From assembly GCA_012931725.1 (NCBI GenBank), contig CM022945.1, positions 21,300,318 through 21,364,317 on the forward strand: DNA of 64,000 nucleotides, written 5' to 3'. This DNA is from Litsea cubeba. Taxonomy: Eukaryota > Streptophyta > Magnoliopsida > Laurales > Lauraceae. The stretch's first letter is position 1, and the number at the start of each line of letters is the position of its first letter. The notes under the pieces are model-generated. The model saw only the letters and a program-made list of their open reading frames with translations, was not told where the DNA came from and did not search any database. This document shows, one piece after another, positions 53,501-64,000 of the stretch. A program made the translations under genes and the position numbers.

Positions 53501-56500
53501 CCCGATCTGATAGGTATTGGAAGGGTGCTCCGCAATTCTAGAGGGGGGGTATTGATTTCTTTCTCGAAGTCTATAGGAGATAAGAGATTCAAATGAGGCA
53601 GAGGTGCTTGCCATTCTAGAAGCTTTGGGAATTTACCTTGGTGCACTCGACAAGAGCTTGATTATGGAAAATGATACGCCCAATGCAATTTCATGGGTTT
53701 CGCAGATTGCCGGTGTTCCTTGGAAGTTTGGTTACATCCTCAACAAGATTGAGCATTAGGAATGTTACTTTTGTTGGTATTTGATGTTTGTTTGGTTCTT
53801 TGGCTTCCCTTGTTTTGTGAGGGTCTTGGTATAAAACGTTTGTACCTTCCCTCTCCTTTCATTCCGCTAGTATCCATTATATTTATTACTATAAGTTTCA
53901 GTACCTATCCACAAAAAAACAAAAACAAAAACAAACCAAAAAAAAACAAGTTACCTGAAGATCACGCATTTTAAATGTCTTGATCCAATTTTGTGAATCA
54001 CGTGTCCTCGAATCCTCTTCCCCAAGTTGCTTGACCAGTATATCGTAAGTTTTCGTCTCATGCTGCCACACAAATAACTGGACATGAACACACAGCAATT
54101 CATGGACAGATCCAAACCCGATACTTACAAATACATACCTGGAGAGAGAGCTTGTAGGCACCCATACAGTTGAAGGCAATCGCTAGCGCATGGTAACAAA
54201 CTGCAGTTTGAATATGTTCCTCGCCAAGAAGCCGCTCATTTTTCTTTAAGGCCTCTTGCAAATACCGCAGAGCAATATTCATCTTACCTATATCCTGATA
54301 CATCATTGCTACATTTATAAAAGTTGCAGCAACATCAGGATGATCTGAACCACATGATAAACTTAGGAGGAGCAATGTTCGAGACATGTGCTGTAGTGCA
54401 AGTTCTGTTTGGTTGAGACCATGGTAGAAAAGAGCCATGTTTCCATAGCTGCAACATGATAACAGAGCAGCAGTGGATCAAAAAGACAATACATGAATAT
54501 CTACCTACCTACTTACATATACATATGCATATATCTTTGGTGTGATTTTTTTTCAAATGAGAACCCTCTGATATGATAAACCTCCAAAAATCTTTTTGTA
54601 GGCCCACCTAGGCTGAATCCAACCCCCTCACCACATGCTCTGTGTATCGGGCCTAAAATTGATCCTAGTCATTGATACTCAGACTGAAGCACCCTCGTAA
54701 TCTAATTGATGAAGTGATTTTGTACCATCCAGTATGTGACCTTCCTATCCCAACCACCCTTGTCTATAGATGGGCCTGATAAATTTGTTAAGGGCTCTCA
54801 TAAGAGGGTGTGCAGGAGAAGACTTCAGATACGGGACCCTGTTAAGCTAAAAGGAGGCAACTACAGGACAGCTTGGATGTATGCCAATCAATCATGAGAG
54901 AGGCTCATTTGTGGTCTATGGTCTGCCAAAGATGTCAACCATCTTATCCTAGTGCTTAAGGGACTCAAGTAGGAAGTTTCAGCACTTACATTAACTGTTC
55001 TTTTCAGACAATGAACCCAATGGTGAGTACAAGTCCAGATACTGTCAAAATTGGATGAAGTGCCAAGTTGGAAGGGGTGTCAGAGTGAGAGTGAGGGGGT
55101 TGGGTTGATCAATAGGTGGGTTCCACAGGCAGGGACACTCATAATTAAAAGTGGCCTCACCACTCCAGAAAATTTCTATATATACACAATTGTTAATGAG
55201 TAATGCATGTGCCTGTTGGTGTAGTCAGATTTGGGAGGTTGCAAATTAATTTATCAATACCTGTGAGCTGTATCAGGGTGGTCCAAACCAAGGCACCGCT
55301 CATTTATAATGAGCTCTTTATGCTGCTGCATTATGGCACCCGTCAAGTCTCCAGCATGGTATAAAACCATAGCAAGATATCTGTAAAAAGAGAGAAGACA
55401 AACAAGGAGTTCACTTTTTTTTTTTTTTTCATTTAACTGTACTACATGCTTAACGTGGATAAGTTCCTATCCATCAGATACATCAAAGCGTAAAATGATT
55501 TATTTTATTTTCTTTTGTTTCCAGGAAAAGACTCAATAATGATGAAATGCCTATTATGAGAAGTAAAAACGGAAAAAGAAAAAAGATTCAAAACAAAAAC
55601 AAAAAAAAGGAGCAAGTTAACACGACACTGGAATCTGAACAAAGAACAAGCATGTGCACACAAGTACTATGCACGAAGTCACAGACGGCAAACAGATTGA
55701 GACTTGAGAGGAACCATAATGGCCGGGCTGCTATTTTCTTCTCTGACTTCCACAGATCATGGCTAGTGCCTGACAGGCAGAAGTCCTGCTAGGTCACCGC
55801 TAGTATTTTGAAAAATAATTTTGACGGGTGTTTGGGGAAGATATTATGAAGATAGGGACAGATGAGGTGAATGGGAACAATTAAGGCATGTTTATTTAGA
55901 CCAAATGAAGTAAGGGTTTTAGATTCACTGGTGGGTGTTGAGAGCGCAGGGTAAATGCCACAATAAAGGGTGACCAATTCCGCTCTTCAGTGGGTTCAGC
56001 CAACTCATAGATCATCATTGGCAATTAGCTAATTTGACCAAAGAAACGCACTCTTTAACCTCGGCTAGTAGCTATGGTTTCACCACATTTAAAGGAAAGC
56101 CAACTAATGTGTTATATATACTACTAGTCACTGCTACAGCTGGTTAGGGACATGGGTGTGTGTGTGTATGAGAAAGTGACAGTAATGGTGTAACAAAAAA
56201 AATAGTGTATATAGGAAGAAATGTTAAAGAGTAAAGTTTTCTTTTTTGGCAATTAAGTTAAAAAAAATTACCGGCAACAATTGGCAACTTCTCTATGCAT
56301 GGGACCAGTAACCTGCAAAATTCACCATAGACCTAGTAGGAAAAAAATCTAGGAAAAGTAGTAGAAAAGGAGAGGCTAGCATACAGAAAGTAAAAGAGCT
56401 TACCTGTTGAAGTAAAGAGAATGCTTCAGAAAATAATGCGTAGGCTTCATTGAGCATCCCCTGAAAAACAAGAGCATCATTAAACATTGGTTCACCTCAT

Positions 56501-58669
56501 TGCATGATACAGTATAAGCAGAGCCATTTGCAATCAATCCAACCCCCTCATCACACTCATCACCCCCGTGTATTGCACTGCCACAAATGTGATCCTGACC
56601 AGAGTGAAATTCACCCATTCAACATAGGACAGTTTTACCAAGGATGATCTTTCATCAAGACATTATTTTGTTATCAAATTCAGCAAGACATTATCCACAA
56701 TGAAAACTCTCCAGATTCAATCTAATTTGTACCATGATTAGGGATAGTCATAAGTGGCTCCACAAGGACAACCACACTCCATTACGTTGTAGCAGGCACA
56801 AATCAAGTCAGCTCTTTTGCCAATAACATATTTTCATTCAAGCACAAAGTAGCCAAAGGATCCAAATGTTGGAAGTCGAAACACATGTTTTCACTAAAGG
56901 ACATTACGCATACTATCTTTTGGGGCCCACATGGACCTACGTATGATGAATCCAAGTATCCAACTGTCAGGATGACTATTATCCCAAACCCCCAAATATA
57001 TCGGCATTCATGCCAATGACATAGCTGAATTTCTGATGCACAAACATATGGCCTGATATTGGAGGACTATGTGACCTGATCAAGCCCTCAATTATTTGGA
57101 TCCATGATCAAAAGGGTTCTTGATCTATCACAATAAGAGCCTTATCAACAAAAAAGGGCTAAAACATATATTGGACAGTTAAGATGGAAAAGAAGAAACC
57201 CCAAATTAATTATAAATATTCCAATTTAAGTGGGGAAGCAAATCATATTGTTCATGGCCCATTTGGATCAGTCCAAACAGCCAATTCAGGCCTGAATAGC
57301 ACAGACAGTGCACAAATCCAGGTGAAACTCTGTCCATATTGACTATCTTTGGAGCTGAGGAGCCCTTCAATGATCATGCGCAACACCAGATCTCATTAGC
57401 AGATGTAATCTTGCAACACCATATGACGATGATCGCCCAAAGCCAATAGAAGATCTGATGGAAATTGGGTATCCAAACTCCAAAGAAGTCGATGAAAGGC
57501 CTGATGTCATTGATAATGATCTGGACATTGACAGGGACTGCAGGCCCAATAGGTTTGACCCAACTAACGAGGCCAAAACCAGGCCCCGCAGCTGGGACAA
57601 CAACCTACACGGTTGCCCATGCCTGCCATACTCAACAAGCAGCTGGTCCCACATTACCAGCCCATGGGCCCCACAAGGCTCGCAACAAGTATCATGGAGT
57701 TCTGATCCTCTCTCTTCAGATTCGTTCCATATTTGAGTGGAATTAGGACTCTTAATTAAATAAGTTTGTAATGATTATGATAGGGTTGACTGACTTCCTC
57801 CAAAAGGACACAAAGGACCCAGAGCCTCTAGATGCAAGTCCTCCAGGTCACTCCAGCAAGCAAAACATTTATTATTATTTATTTATTTATTTTTGAGTTG
57901 TTTCTGTCCTATGTTTTTGCCATTAGGACTCAGAATCCTCCTTTGGAAATTATCTTGTTTGAGATTTAGACCAAAGGCTATAATTAGTTTTAGGGTTTTG
58001 AAGAGTTGAAATATATACATGAGAGAGTGAGAGAAATTATCCAGTGCACACCGCATAGTGGGGCCCATGGTTCAAAATAGCGGCCGCTACGATTATCGGC
58101 CATAGCGGTTTGAGGCCGCTACGCTATTTTGAAAATAGCGGCGCTACAATCTTAAACTAATAGAGGCAAACAGTGTTTTTCCTATTTCTCCACCTCAATA
58201 GCCTTTCCTATGCTTGTCTCTATCCTTATATGGTTCCAAATCACTATGAAAAACACAAAATTGGTTGCTGCACAAGATTCAAAAAAAAATTAACACTTAC
58301 AAAATTCACACCATTACGCCGCTACGTACTAACGCAGCCGCTATGTATCACCCGCTACGGAGCGTTTTGGCCACTAACCACCCACTACAACCGCTATTTT
58401 TATCCTTGGTGGGGCCCGCCTGATGACCCATCTGAATGAATCACACACACCCTGCTAGTCACCAATCTATTTTTTTTTTTTTACACCCATCCGAATGGAC
58501 TGCACTATTGGATTGACAGGTCAATTTTTTTAAGGGGTGAAACTTGTTGGCCATGGTGGGGCCTGTATTTTATACACAAGTAGAACCCAACCAGATAAAG
58601 AGATCCCCACGGGTCCCATCCCCAGTGTGTGTGTGTGGTGTGTGTGGTGTGTGTGTGTGTGTGTGTTGT

Positions 58670-58730
<61 letters not shown>

Positions 58731-59687
58731 GGGTCCCACTACAAGGTGCACATGGAAGGCTTCCTATGCTACACCCACAGTAGGACAACCCCCCCCCCCC
58801 CCCAACAAAAGAAACAAAAAAAACCAACCAACCAACCAACAAAAAACTAAAACACCCTACCCATTTTGGTTATTATGCACTTTTTAACTTTTCTCCATTG
58901 GATCCAAGATTTTTATGGTGGATTTTTGCAATCATTGGTAATCAAATCCTACTTTTCTCCTTGATTTACGTACGAATTTCTATTGATTGAAGATTGTAGT
59001 TTCTGGTTTCACAATCAATCTCAAAATCATACAGTTGAAAAATCGTTAAAAGTTTGAAGCCCTATAGTCGAGGGTTGTGATTATTTTATGGGGCTGGCAT
59101 TTTACTCGAACCCAACCCACAATGAGACCTTTCCTCAGAAACAACCCAGTCGAATAGAATGAATCAAGGTGCTCCCCACAAGGCTATCAATCAGCATATA
59201 ATCTATTTATGGACATTCTCAGGTCATATGCCTCCAAGGGGGTATGCCTCCATTTGAAAAATCCATAAGTGGGCCACCATTCACAAAAGAAAGCAATTAG
59301 ATCAGACTCCTAGGTTGGATTGTTATGCCCAAGTTTCACTATGAAGTCCCAAAGGGATCACTGGTGAGTTTTACACATGCGAAAAGTGAAGATTATCGCA
59401 TGGGGCATATGATTGGTTGCATTTTTGTACTTTCTCCAATACAATGTTGAAATGTGAAAATCACTCCTATCATGATGACATTTATAAGTTGTGAAGTAAG
59501 GTGGGATGTTTCGAATGGTTGGTTTAGGAAAGGGACGTGATATGGGCTTTAATTACACAAGGAATAAATGGAGGCATATACAACATATGCCTCTAGAAGG
59601 ACAGGAAGTTGGACTACACAAATGCAAACACGCATGCACGTGTGTGTGTCTGTGTGTGTGTGAGAGAGAGAGAGATGTGAGAGAGAG

Positions 59688-59725
<38 letters not shown>

Positions 59726-62700
59726 CAGCCAATCGGGCCTTTCCCGTCTCCACAAGATTCCTAGCTTCTGAACATACTGGCACTGAGTGCTTAACAACCG
59801 GTTGGAGATTCAAAATATCTGAAGCCTGGAAGGGGGCTGCAGCACTAAGATCATATTTGCGAGATGCAATGGCTATGCCTACCTGTTAAAAAGGATGACA
59901 TATTAGCTTGATTGGCTGCGACAATGTGATTGCTGAAAATAAATGAATGAATGAAGTAAACGAGCTCCATTTCCATTGCTGTGCATTTCATGTCTTTTAT
60001 AGAACACAGTTTCTCATGCACTTTGTAAGAAGTTACAGTTGCTGGAATATAACGATGTAAGAAAGTTAGGTGCTTTTTGTACGATGAGACTAAATTGTGT
60101 CAAATCAAGAACAGTTAATACATGTTTTTGTGATGTTTCTTTGAGTATTCAAACTAGACAAACAACATAATAACAGCTCAAGCAGTGCAGCTACCAAGAA
60201 AACTCAACCAGATTTTCCTTAATAAGAGCATGGGGAAAACTAACAGAGCATCTGACCAAAACCGGAAAATTGGGACAAAATGTTTTCCAAATAAAAAAAT
60301 GGCTAGGAGCTCAATAAAGCCAAAACCAAAGGGAGATTACAAATCACAAGCCTCAGGAAACTGTACATATCCAGATCTTCAATTTCCATACATGCAGGAG
60401 ACCTTAATCAGTTGTATACATTTAGTAGAAAGAGCTCCAGCATGGATGGAGTTTTATCCACCGGAAGAAAAAAAGGACAGACACAACTTTGGCAGATCCT
60501 ACGATTGATGGCCTATCCAGTGGCCAAGATGCAGATAGAGGCAAAAAACAGTCACAATGTTCTCGATGTCTGATTGAGAACTATTAGTTGGTGACTAAAC
60601 AACGGCACAGTAATAGTCCAAAAAAAGCCAACAAAAGAGATGACAGACCTTCCACTTTCAATAATTTTTGGGCATTCTCCCATCTACAATTACACATATC
60701 ATGTCAACCCATCATCAGATTACTGAACATAAGCCTCCACATCCTGACTCAAAACTACACATTCCCTGAGAGCTCAGGACCCTAACATCCTCAAACCGGA
60801 ATATTCTGCTGGTTCTCTAATACCGCTGGGCCTTCTATAGATGTGCAGTTGAAGCTAAGGTGATGACTCCAGAACTCATGCTGCATCATTTAGGGTGGCA
60901 AAGGAAATAACTCAAATTTGCAAGATAGATTAAACAAAAACTTTTCGCTCAACAGTCAACATATCTTGGAATCAGGCATGTAATAAGATTTCAACCCACT
61001 CCACCCCAAACAAATCCAAACCCCCCCCCCCCCCCCCCCCCCCCCCAACACACACACACACACACACACAAAAAAAAACCAAAATGATTCTTAAACAAAG
61101 AGAAGACAGATACAAAATGCAGATACAGGTAAAAAAATGGGCCAACATCGCCATTACAAGGTGAGAACCAATAGTTAAAAACTGATTTTCTTTTTCCTTT
61201 TTTTTCCCTTTTCTCATGGATCAGTTCATAGTTAGATATGATAGATCCGAATTCACCTCTCAATTTTTTAATCGGTGACAAAATTCATGGATAGGTATGC
61301 AGAGACTATACTGTACAGGAGATGTAAACTGTAAAGAAAAATGTAATTCACCTTCTGGCACAGATTACGAATAGCTGAAACCTTCTTTACCAGCAACCTC
61401 GCATCTTCTGGCAATTCAAACTATATCCGAAAAATTTTCTAATTAGGACACGAAATAGTGAAGATTATAACCAGAGAATTCGCAATGTAATCCACTGGAT
61501 TTTTTTTTTCTAACACCACCCCAATTGAGGATTTCTATACCTGATATTTGAATTTTGAAAATTCATGTATGTCAGCCCACAAATTGTCAGAGGTGATATG
61601 CTTGTAGGCTGACTGATTCCTAGATGATCCACGGTTCCACCTTGAGTGTCCCTTAATAGACTTTCCTGATGACTGATGACTCACTTGGTCCTGTAACAGA
61701 GGAATATATGCTACAGCTACAATTAACCATAAAAGACGAACTTAAATAAAATAAAATAAAAAAGACATGAAAACTATTTTTTATCAGTACTCTTTCTGAA
61801 GATTCCATTATTATAAATTACAACGGAAGGTTTTCAATTTTAATTATAACAACTACTTTCAGTTTTGGCAAATATAAAACCACCAAACTGGAAAAGGAAA
61901 AAGAAAAGAAAATATCTAAAATGGTGGACTCTTTAATGATTTTTGTGATTTTAAAAAAATGTGGGTAAATTTCTCAATTGGTTTTTAAACAATTCATTTT
62001 CTGAACCACTTAAAAAGGCTCTCATTTTGATTTTAACCACTCGCATGTTTTTCTACTAGGGCCCGAGCTTAGCATGGGCCTACTCTACTAGTGGCATCCT
62101 TATTACATATTATGAAAAGAGTCTCATCTTCATGCATTACACTTTTTTTAATAACATCTTCATGCATTATGTTCATGTAAAAGTCAGTTGATACTGGCAA
62201 AATGGTTTGTTAAGTTAATCGTAGAACAGATTCCCTTTAGCAAAAGCTTGTCACTACATTGAAAATAATCACTATTGAGCAGTATTGATAGATAATCTGG
62301 CTTCTACCTCTGAACTATCCAACTTTTCTTGTCGTTTAGTAAAATGAAATAAAACTTTACAGACTTTTTATACATAACAAATATTTTTCAATTAAAATTT
62401 GAAAGTTGAAAATTGAAAATTGAAAAAAAAAACTATTTGTAAAAAAAAAAATTGATTTCTAGTCATAAATTTCTTACTTGGTCAATCATAAAATACTTGG
62501 TAAATGCTTCAATTATTCTATTGATGCCAAGAACTCTTGCATTTTTATTATGTAATATTCCTCACACTTCCATTTAAAAAAGTAATTTTTTTTCCTTACA
62601 TATAAAAACATGCATGAAACATGACACCGTTGACTTTAAAATCAGAGATTTTACTTTAAATTCACAGCCAAAGCATATGCCAGTGCCAAGGATAGACTAC

Positions 62701-62951
62701 TACATTGCCTTAAAACACATTGAAGCTGTTCAAAGAAAACCAGCTGTTAAGGTGCCCACAAAATGACAGATAACAGCTTAAAAAAATACAAATGAGAACA
62801 TTTACATTCACCATACCTTCTTAATGGTTCTTATCTGCATATTGTTTGCACTACCTTTTGTGCCAACCAGCAGAACTTGTCCAAAAAAACAATTTAAGAA
62901 ATGTGCGATAGCTGGCCCAAGATCATGATCCTGGGACTCTCTTAAAACATC
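50538..62951 (-). CDS. Clustered mitochondria protein (CLU/FRIENDLY-like), eleven 3' exons; 5' part outside window
   Basis: CLU/FRIENDLY is a large cytosolic TPR protein that keeps mitochondria evenly distributed. About 560 C-terminal residues are encoded here. Exons in gene order: 62951-62817, 61690-61541, 61420-61352, 59882-59724, 56460-56404, 56312-56272, 55380-55261, 54448-54139, 54062-53955, 51549-51478, 51003-50538. All have GT..AG borders on the minus strand and matching phases. Landmarks are SDNLWADIHEF, FELPEDARLLVKK, VGIAIASRKYDL, and the TPR block GMLNEAYALFSEAFSLLQQ .. DHPDTAHSYGNMALFYHGLNQTELAL .. SDHPDVAATFINVAMMYQDIGKM. The tail is PRGRGVDERAARAAAEVRKKAAARG. In the last exon one extra base near 50676-50681 shifts the frame; without it the family-like tail TVNATGNATENGC runs to the TGA at 50538-50540. 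Read literally, the frame ends at 50557. Confidence 0.93.
51550..53954. other. CLU intron 9, enlarged by a LINE remnant
   Basis: 2.4-kb intron between exons 53955-54062 and 51478-51549. The rightmost 1.6 kb is LINE-derived, in the opposite orientation to the gene; the rest is unremarkable. Confidence 0.75.
52330..53950 (+). mobile_element. LINE remnant with reverse transcriptase deleted, antisense in a CLU intron
   Basis: Plus-strand pieces are in the order of a plant L1-type LINE. An ORF1-like stretch (52345-52662, with KTYLQVVQSSI) comes first. A zinc-binding end of ORF2 follows (MERRPESINHL, about 53065, then FTIFWSICKKIIGRTF near 53240 and NILINWEACMLQGFSISN near 53390). An RNase H-like domain is last (KFNVNGVTRDEPDLIGIGRV, about 53470-53640). 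Endonuclease and RT are absent. A long 3' UTR ends in an A-rich tail (53910-53950) only a few bases before the CLU splice donor. Stops and shifts are frequent. Confidence 0.65.
58074..58400. mobile_element. MITE candidate with AAAATAGCGG termini
   Basis: Begins AAAATAGCGGCCGCTACG and ends with the inverse CCGCTATTTT. Inside, several more CCGCTACG/TAGCGG motifs occur in both orientations. GGGGCCC lies outside both ends, at slightly different distances. No clear target duplication. Superfamily not assigned. Confidence 0.45.
58627..58733. repeat. (TG)n microsatellite followed by a 46-base G run
   Basis: Imperfect TG/GTGG repeats from 58627 pass into an uninterrupted G run at 58684-58729. Open frames of poly-Gly and poly-Pro here are artefacts. 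Strong G-quadruplex potential on the plus strand. Confidence 0.95.
59639..59722. repeat. (TG)n / (GA)n microsatellite abutting a CLU splice donor
   Basis: TG repeats (about 59641-59661) then GA repeats to 59722. On the minus strand the CLU exon ends ..GCTGAG and the intron opens GTCTCTCTCTCTC, so the repeat begins within the donor site itself. Confidence 0.9.
59883..61351. other. CLU intron 3, 1.5 kb
   Basis: Joins exon 61352-61420 to exon 59724-59882. Contains the poly(C)/CA tract. No other feature recognised. Confidence 0.6.
61021..61070. repeat. Poly(C) run followed by (CA)n
   Basis: 26 C residues (61021-61046), AACACACACACA.., then an A run. On the minus strand this is (TG)n followed by poly(G), the same composite as at 58627-58733 but inverted. 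Lies in a CLU intron. Confidence 0.92.
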
Positions 62952-63227
62952 CTACAGGTTCACAGAAAAAAGTGAGGATTAAAATGATGATGCAAATTAC
63001 GCACCATACTTACCAAGAAAAAATAAATTGTTTGTAAACTGATTTGCAAGGAAATATGTATTCATTATCAATTAGCTAATATATTATTACACAATGCCTT
63101 AAAAGGAATAACATATATATATATATAGAGAGAGAGAGAGACAAAAGTAGAAGGTGGAATATTTGCTGCCTCCATAATCATCTTTGTCAGTGACAAAGTC
63201 TTAGCCATGAGTGTGTGTGTGTGTGTG
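62952..63227. other. CLU intron sequence with microsatellites
   Basis: Intron upstream (on the minus strand) of exon 62817-62951. Contains AT and AG repeats (63110-63140) and a TG repeat (63211-63228) that borders the copia LTR. Confidence 0.6.
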
Positions 63228-63543
63228 TGAGATGTCATTCTCATAATTGCAAACCACAAGAATGAAACGAGAGATATAGAAATTTTACTGTATTAATTTT
63301 GTGTGTCTTCTCTTGGAGATCGACCACCAATATATAGGATTATACATGCCTTAATCAAGGCTCTTACAAACGAAACTAGCTAATTACATTAATTACTAAT
63401 CTAAGTTAGGAAATCAATCAATTACTGAATTATATACAGCTGTTTCAATATTGACCAAATCAAATCCACGTGAGATGTATCTTGCTGGACTGGATTGACT
63501 CATGGGCCTTGGACCCCTTAATGGGTCGTGGGCCAACTTAACA
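63228..63543 (-). repeat. 3' LTR of the right-edge copia element
   Basis: Begins TGTTAAGTTGGCCC directly after the polypurine tract and probably ends ..GAATGACATCTCA at 63228, giving about 316 bp with TG..CA ends. It contains the sense string GTATAATCCTATATATTGG, a possible TATA region. Confidence 0.65.
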
Positions 63544-63550
63544 CCCCCCC

Positions 63551-64000
63551 TCAAATTGATGCGGGAGAATCAACGAGCATCAATTTGCCAACCAAGAATT
63601 GATGGCGTGGTCGGGGAAGACCTTTAGTAAGAATGTCAGCAATTTGAAGCTCAGAGGAGACATGCGGAAGGCTGATGACATCACGCTTAAACTCATCATG
63701 TATGAAGTGACAATCAACCTCGATGTGTTTAGTACGTTCATGAAAAATTGGATTTTCAGTAATCCGAATTGCACTTGTATTATCTGCATAAAGGGGGGTA
63801 GCTCCTTCTGTGGGAAATCCAATGTCCGAGAGCAGACCTCGGAGCCAAAATATTTCGGAGCACACAGCAAACATAGCTCAGTACTCAGCCTCGGTAGAAG
63901 ATTTGGAAACTTTGTCATGTTTCTTACATTTCCAGGAAATCGGACTATCACCCAAAAACATGCACCATCCTGTGGTTGATCTGCGAGTATCCGGACAACC
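63551..64000 (-). pseudogene. Copia polyprotein C-terminus: RNase H, interrupted by one stop
   Basis: Minus-strand frame open from the window edge: WCMFLGDSPISWKCKKHDKV, then SKSSTEAEY, TGA at 63880-63878, AMFAVCSEIFWLRGLL, YADNTSAIRITENPIFHERTKHIEVDCHFI, and the typical ending ADILTKGLPRPRHQFLVGKLML. The TGA sits where the family has arginine (EAEYRA), so CGA to TGA is the simplest explanation. No other lesion is visible in this part. Confidence 0.85.

Larger units (their letters stand above)
56461..59723. other. CLU intron 4, 3.3 kb, with MITE candidate and G tract
   Basis: No exon seen inside: neighbouring exons join directly (..KARLAE / GMLNEAY..) as in the family. Contains the MITE candidate at 58074-58400, a TG/poly(G) tract and a GA repeat that touches the donor site. 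Plus-strand short ORFs near 57460-57740 have no support. Confidence 0.7.
63228..64000 (-). mobile_element. Ty1/copia element, 3' end, running off the window, inside a CLU intron
   Basis: From right to left on the minus strand: RNase H end of the polyprotein, a polypurine tract (TTGAGGGGGGG just before 63543), then the 3' LTR (63543-63228). Same orientation as the CLU gene. The element's 5' part and outer flank are outside the window, so no target duplication can be checked. Confidence 0.8.

Noticed and set aside
57367..57746. Short frames on both strands at about 57.4-57.7 kb
   Set aside because: They lie in a CLU intron, overlap each other, and neighbouring exons join directly without them.
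58530..58887. Glycine- and proline-rich frames over the TG/G tract
   Set aside because: Produced by the homopolymer and dinucleotide repeats; no supporting signals.

Overview
The window is nuclear DNA of a flowering plant. It carries intron-bearing genes with plant-type splice sites, polygalacturonase-inhibiting protein (PGIP) genes, an MCTP gene and a CLU/FRIENDLY gene, plus plant lineages of LTR retrotransposons, LINEs, a PIF/Harbinger transposon and MITEs. The species cannot be fixed from the sequence; a woody, repeat-rich angiosperm (perhaps a magnoliid) is only an impression.

Layout. (1) 248-3240, minus: an MCTP gene with four C2 domains and a PRT_C membrane anchor, and two single-base frameshifts in its first C2 domain. 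(2) 5.7-47.4 kb: a PGIP cluster of five members. PGIP1 (6066-7103), PGIP3 (33552-34592) and the inverted, more diverged PGIP5 (46370-47377, minus) are intact. PGIP2 (10036-11054) is broken by a 13-bp deletion. PGIP4 (37376-44787) is split by a Ty1/copia element, rearranged, and has a solo LTR in its promoter. (3) Transposons fill the space between the PGIPs. They are a 13-kb Tat-type Ty3/gypsy element with a 5-bp target duplication (13652-26624, minus), a degenerate PIF/Harbinger element (about 27573-32861), a 3'-truncated LINE (8063-9200), a solo gypsy LTR (36172-36984), and the copia element (37647-43629) with a hAT-like MITE inside it. (4) 50538-62951, minus: the eleven 3' exons of a CLU/FRIENDLY gene for mitochondrial distribution. 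Its introns hold an antisense LINE remnant, a MITE candidate, long homopolymer and dinucleotide tracts, and at the right edge the 3' end of another copia element.

How it fits together. The host genes are a plasmodesmal/ER tethering protein (MCTP), secreted cell-wall defence proteins (PGIPs) and a cytosolic mitochondrial-clustering protein (CLU). They show no operon-like relation. The PGIP cluster shows tandem duplication followed by decay and transposon insertion. The most unusual unit is inside the Tat element. On the strand opposite gag-pol lies an apparently intact three-exon gene of 780 codons (15123-17620), with an N-terminal region recalling the 'putative gypsy type transposon' family and a long coiled coil. 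It is followed by a second TATA-to-poly(A) stretch and by an eight-copy 103-bp minisatellite, while the element's own gag and pol are disrupted.

Conserved single-copy genes (MCTP, CLU) carry isolated one-base frameshifts. These may be consensus errors in the assembly rather than real lesions.
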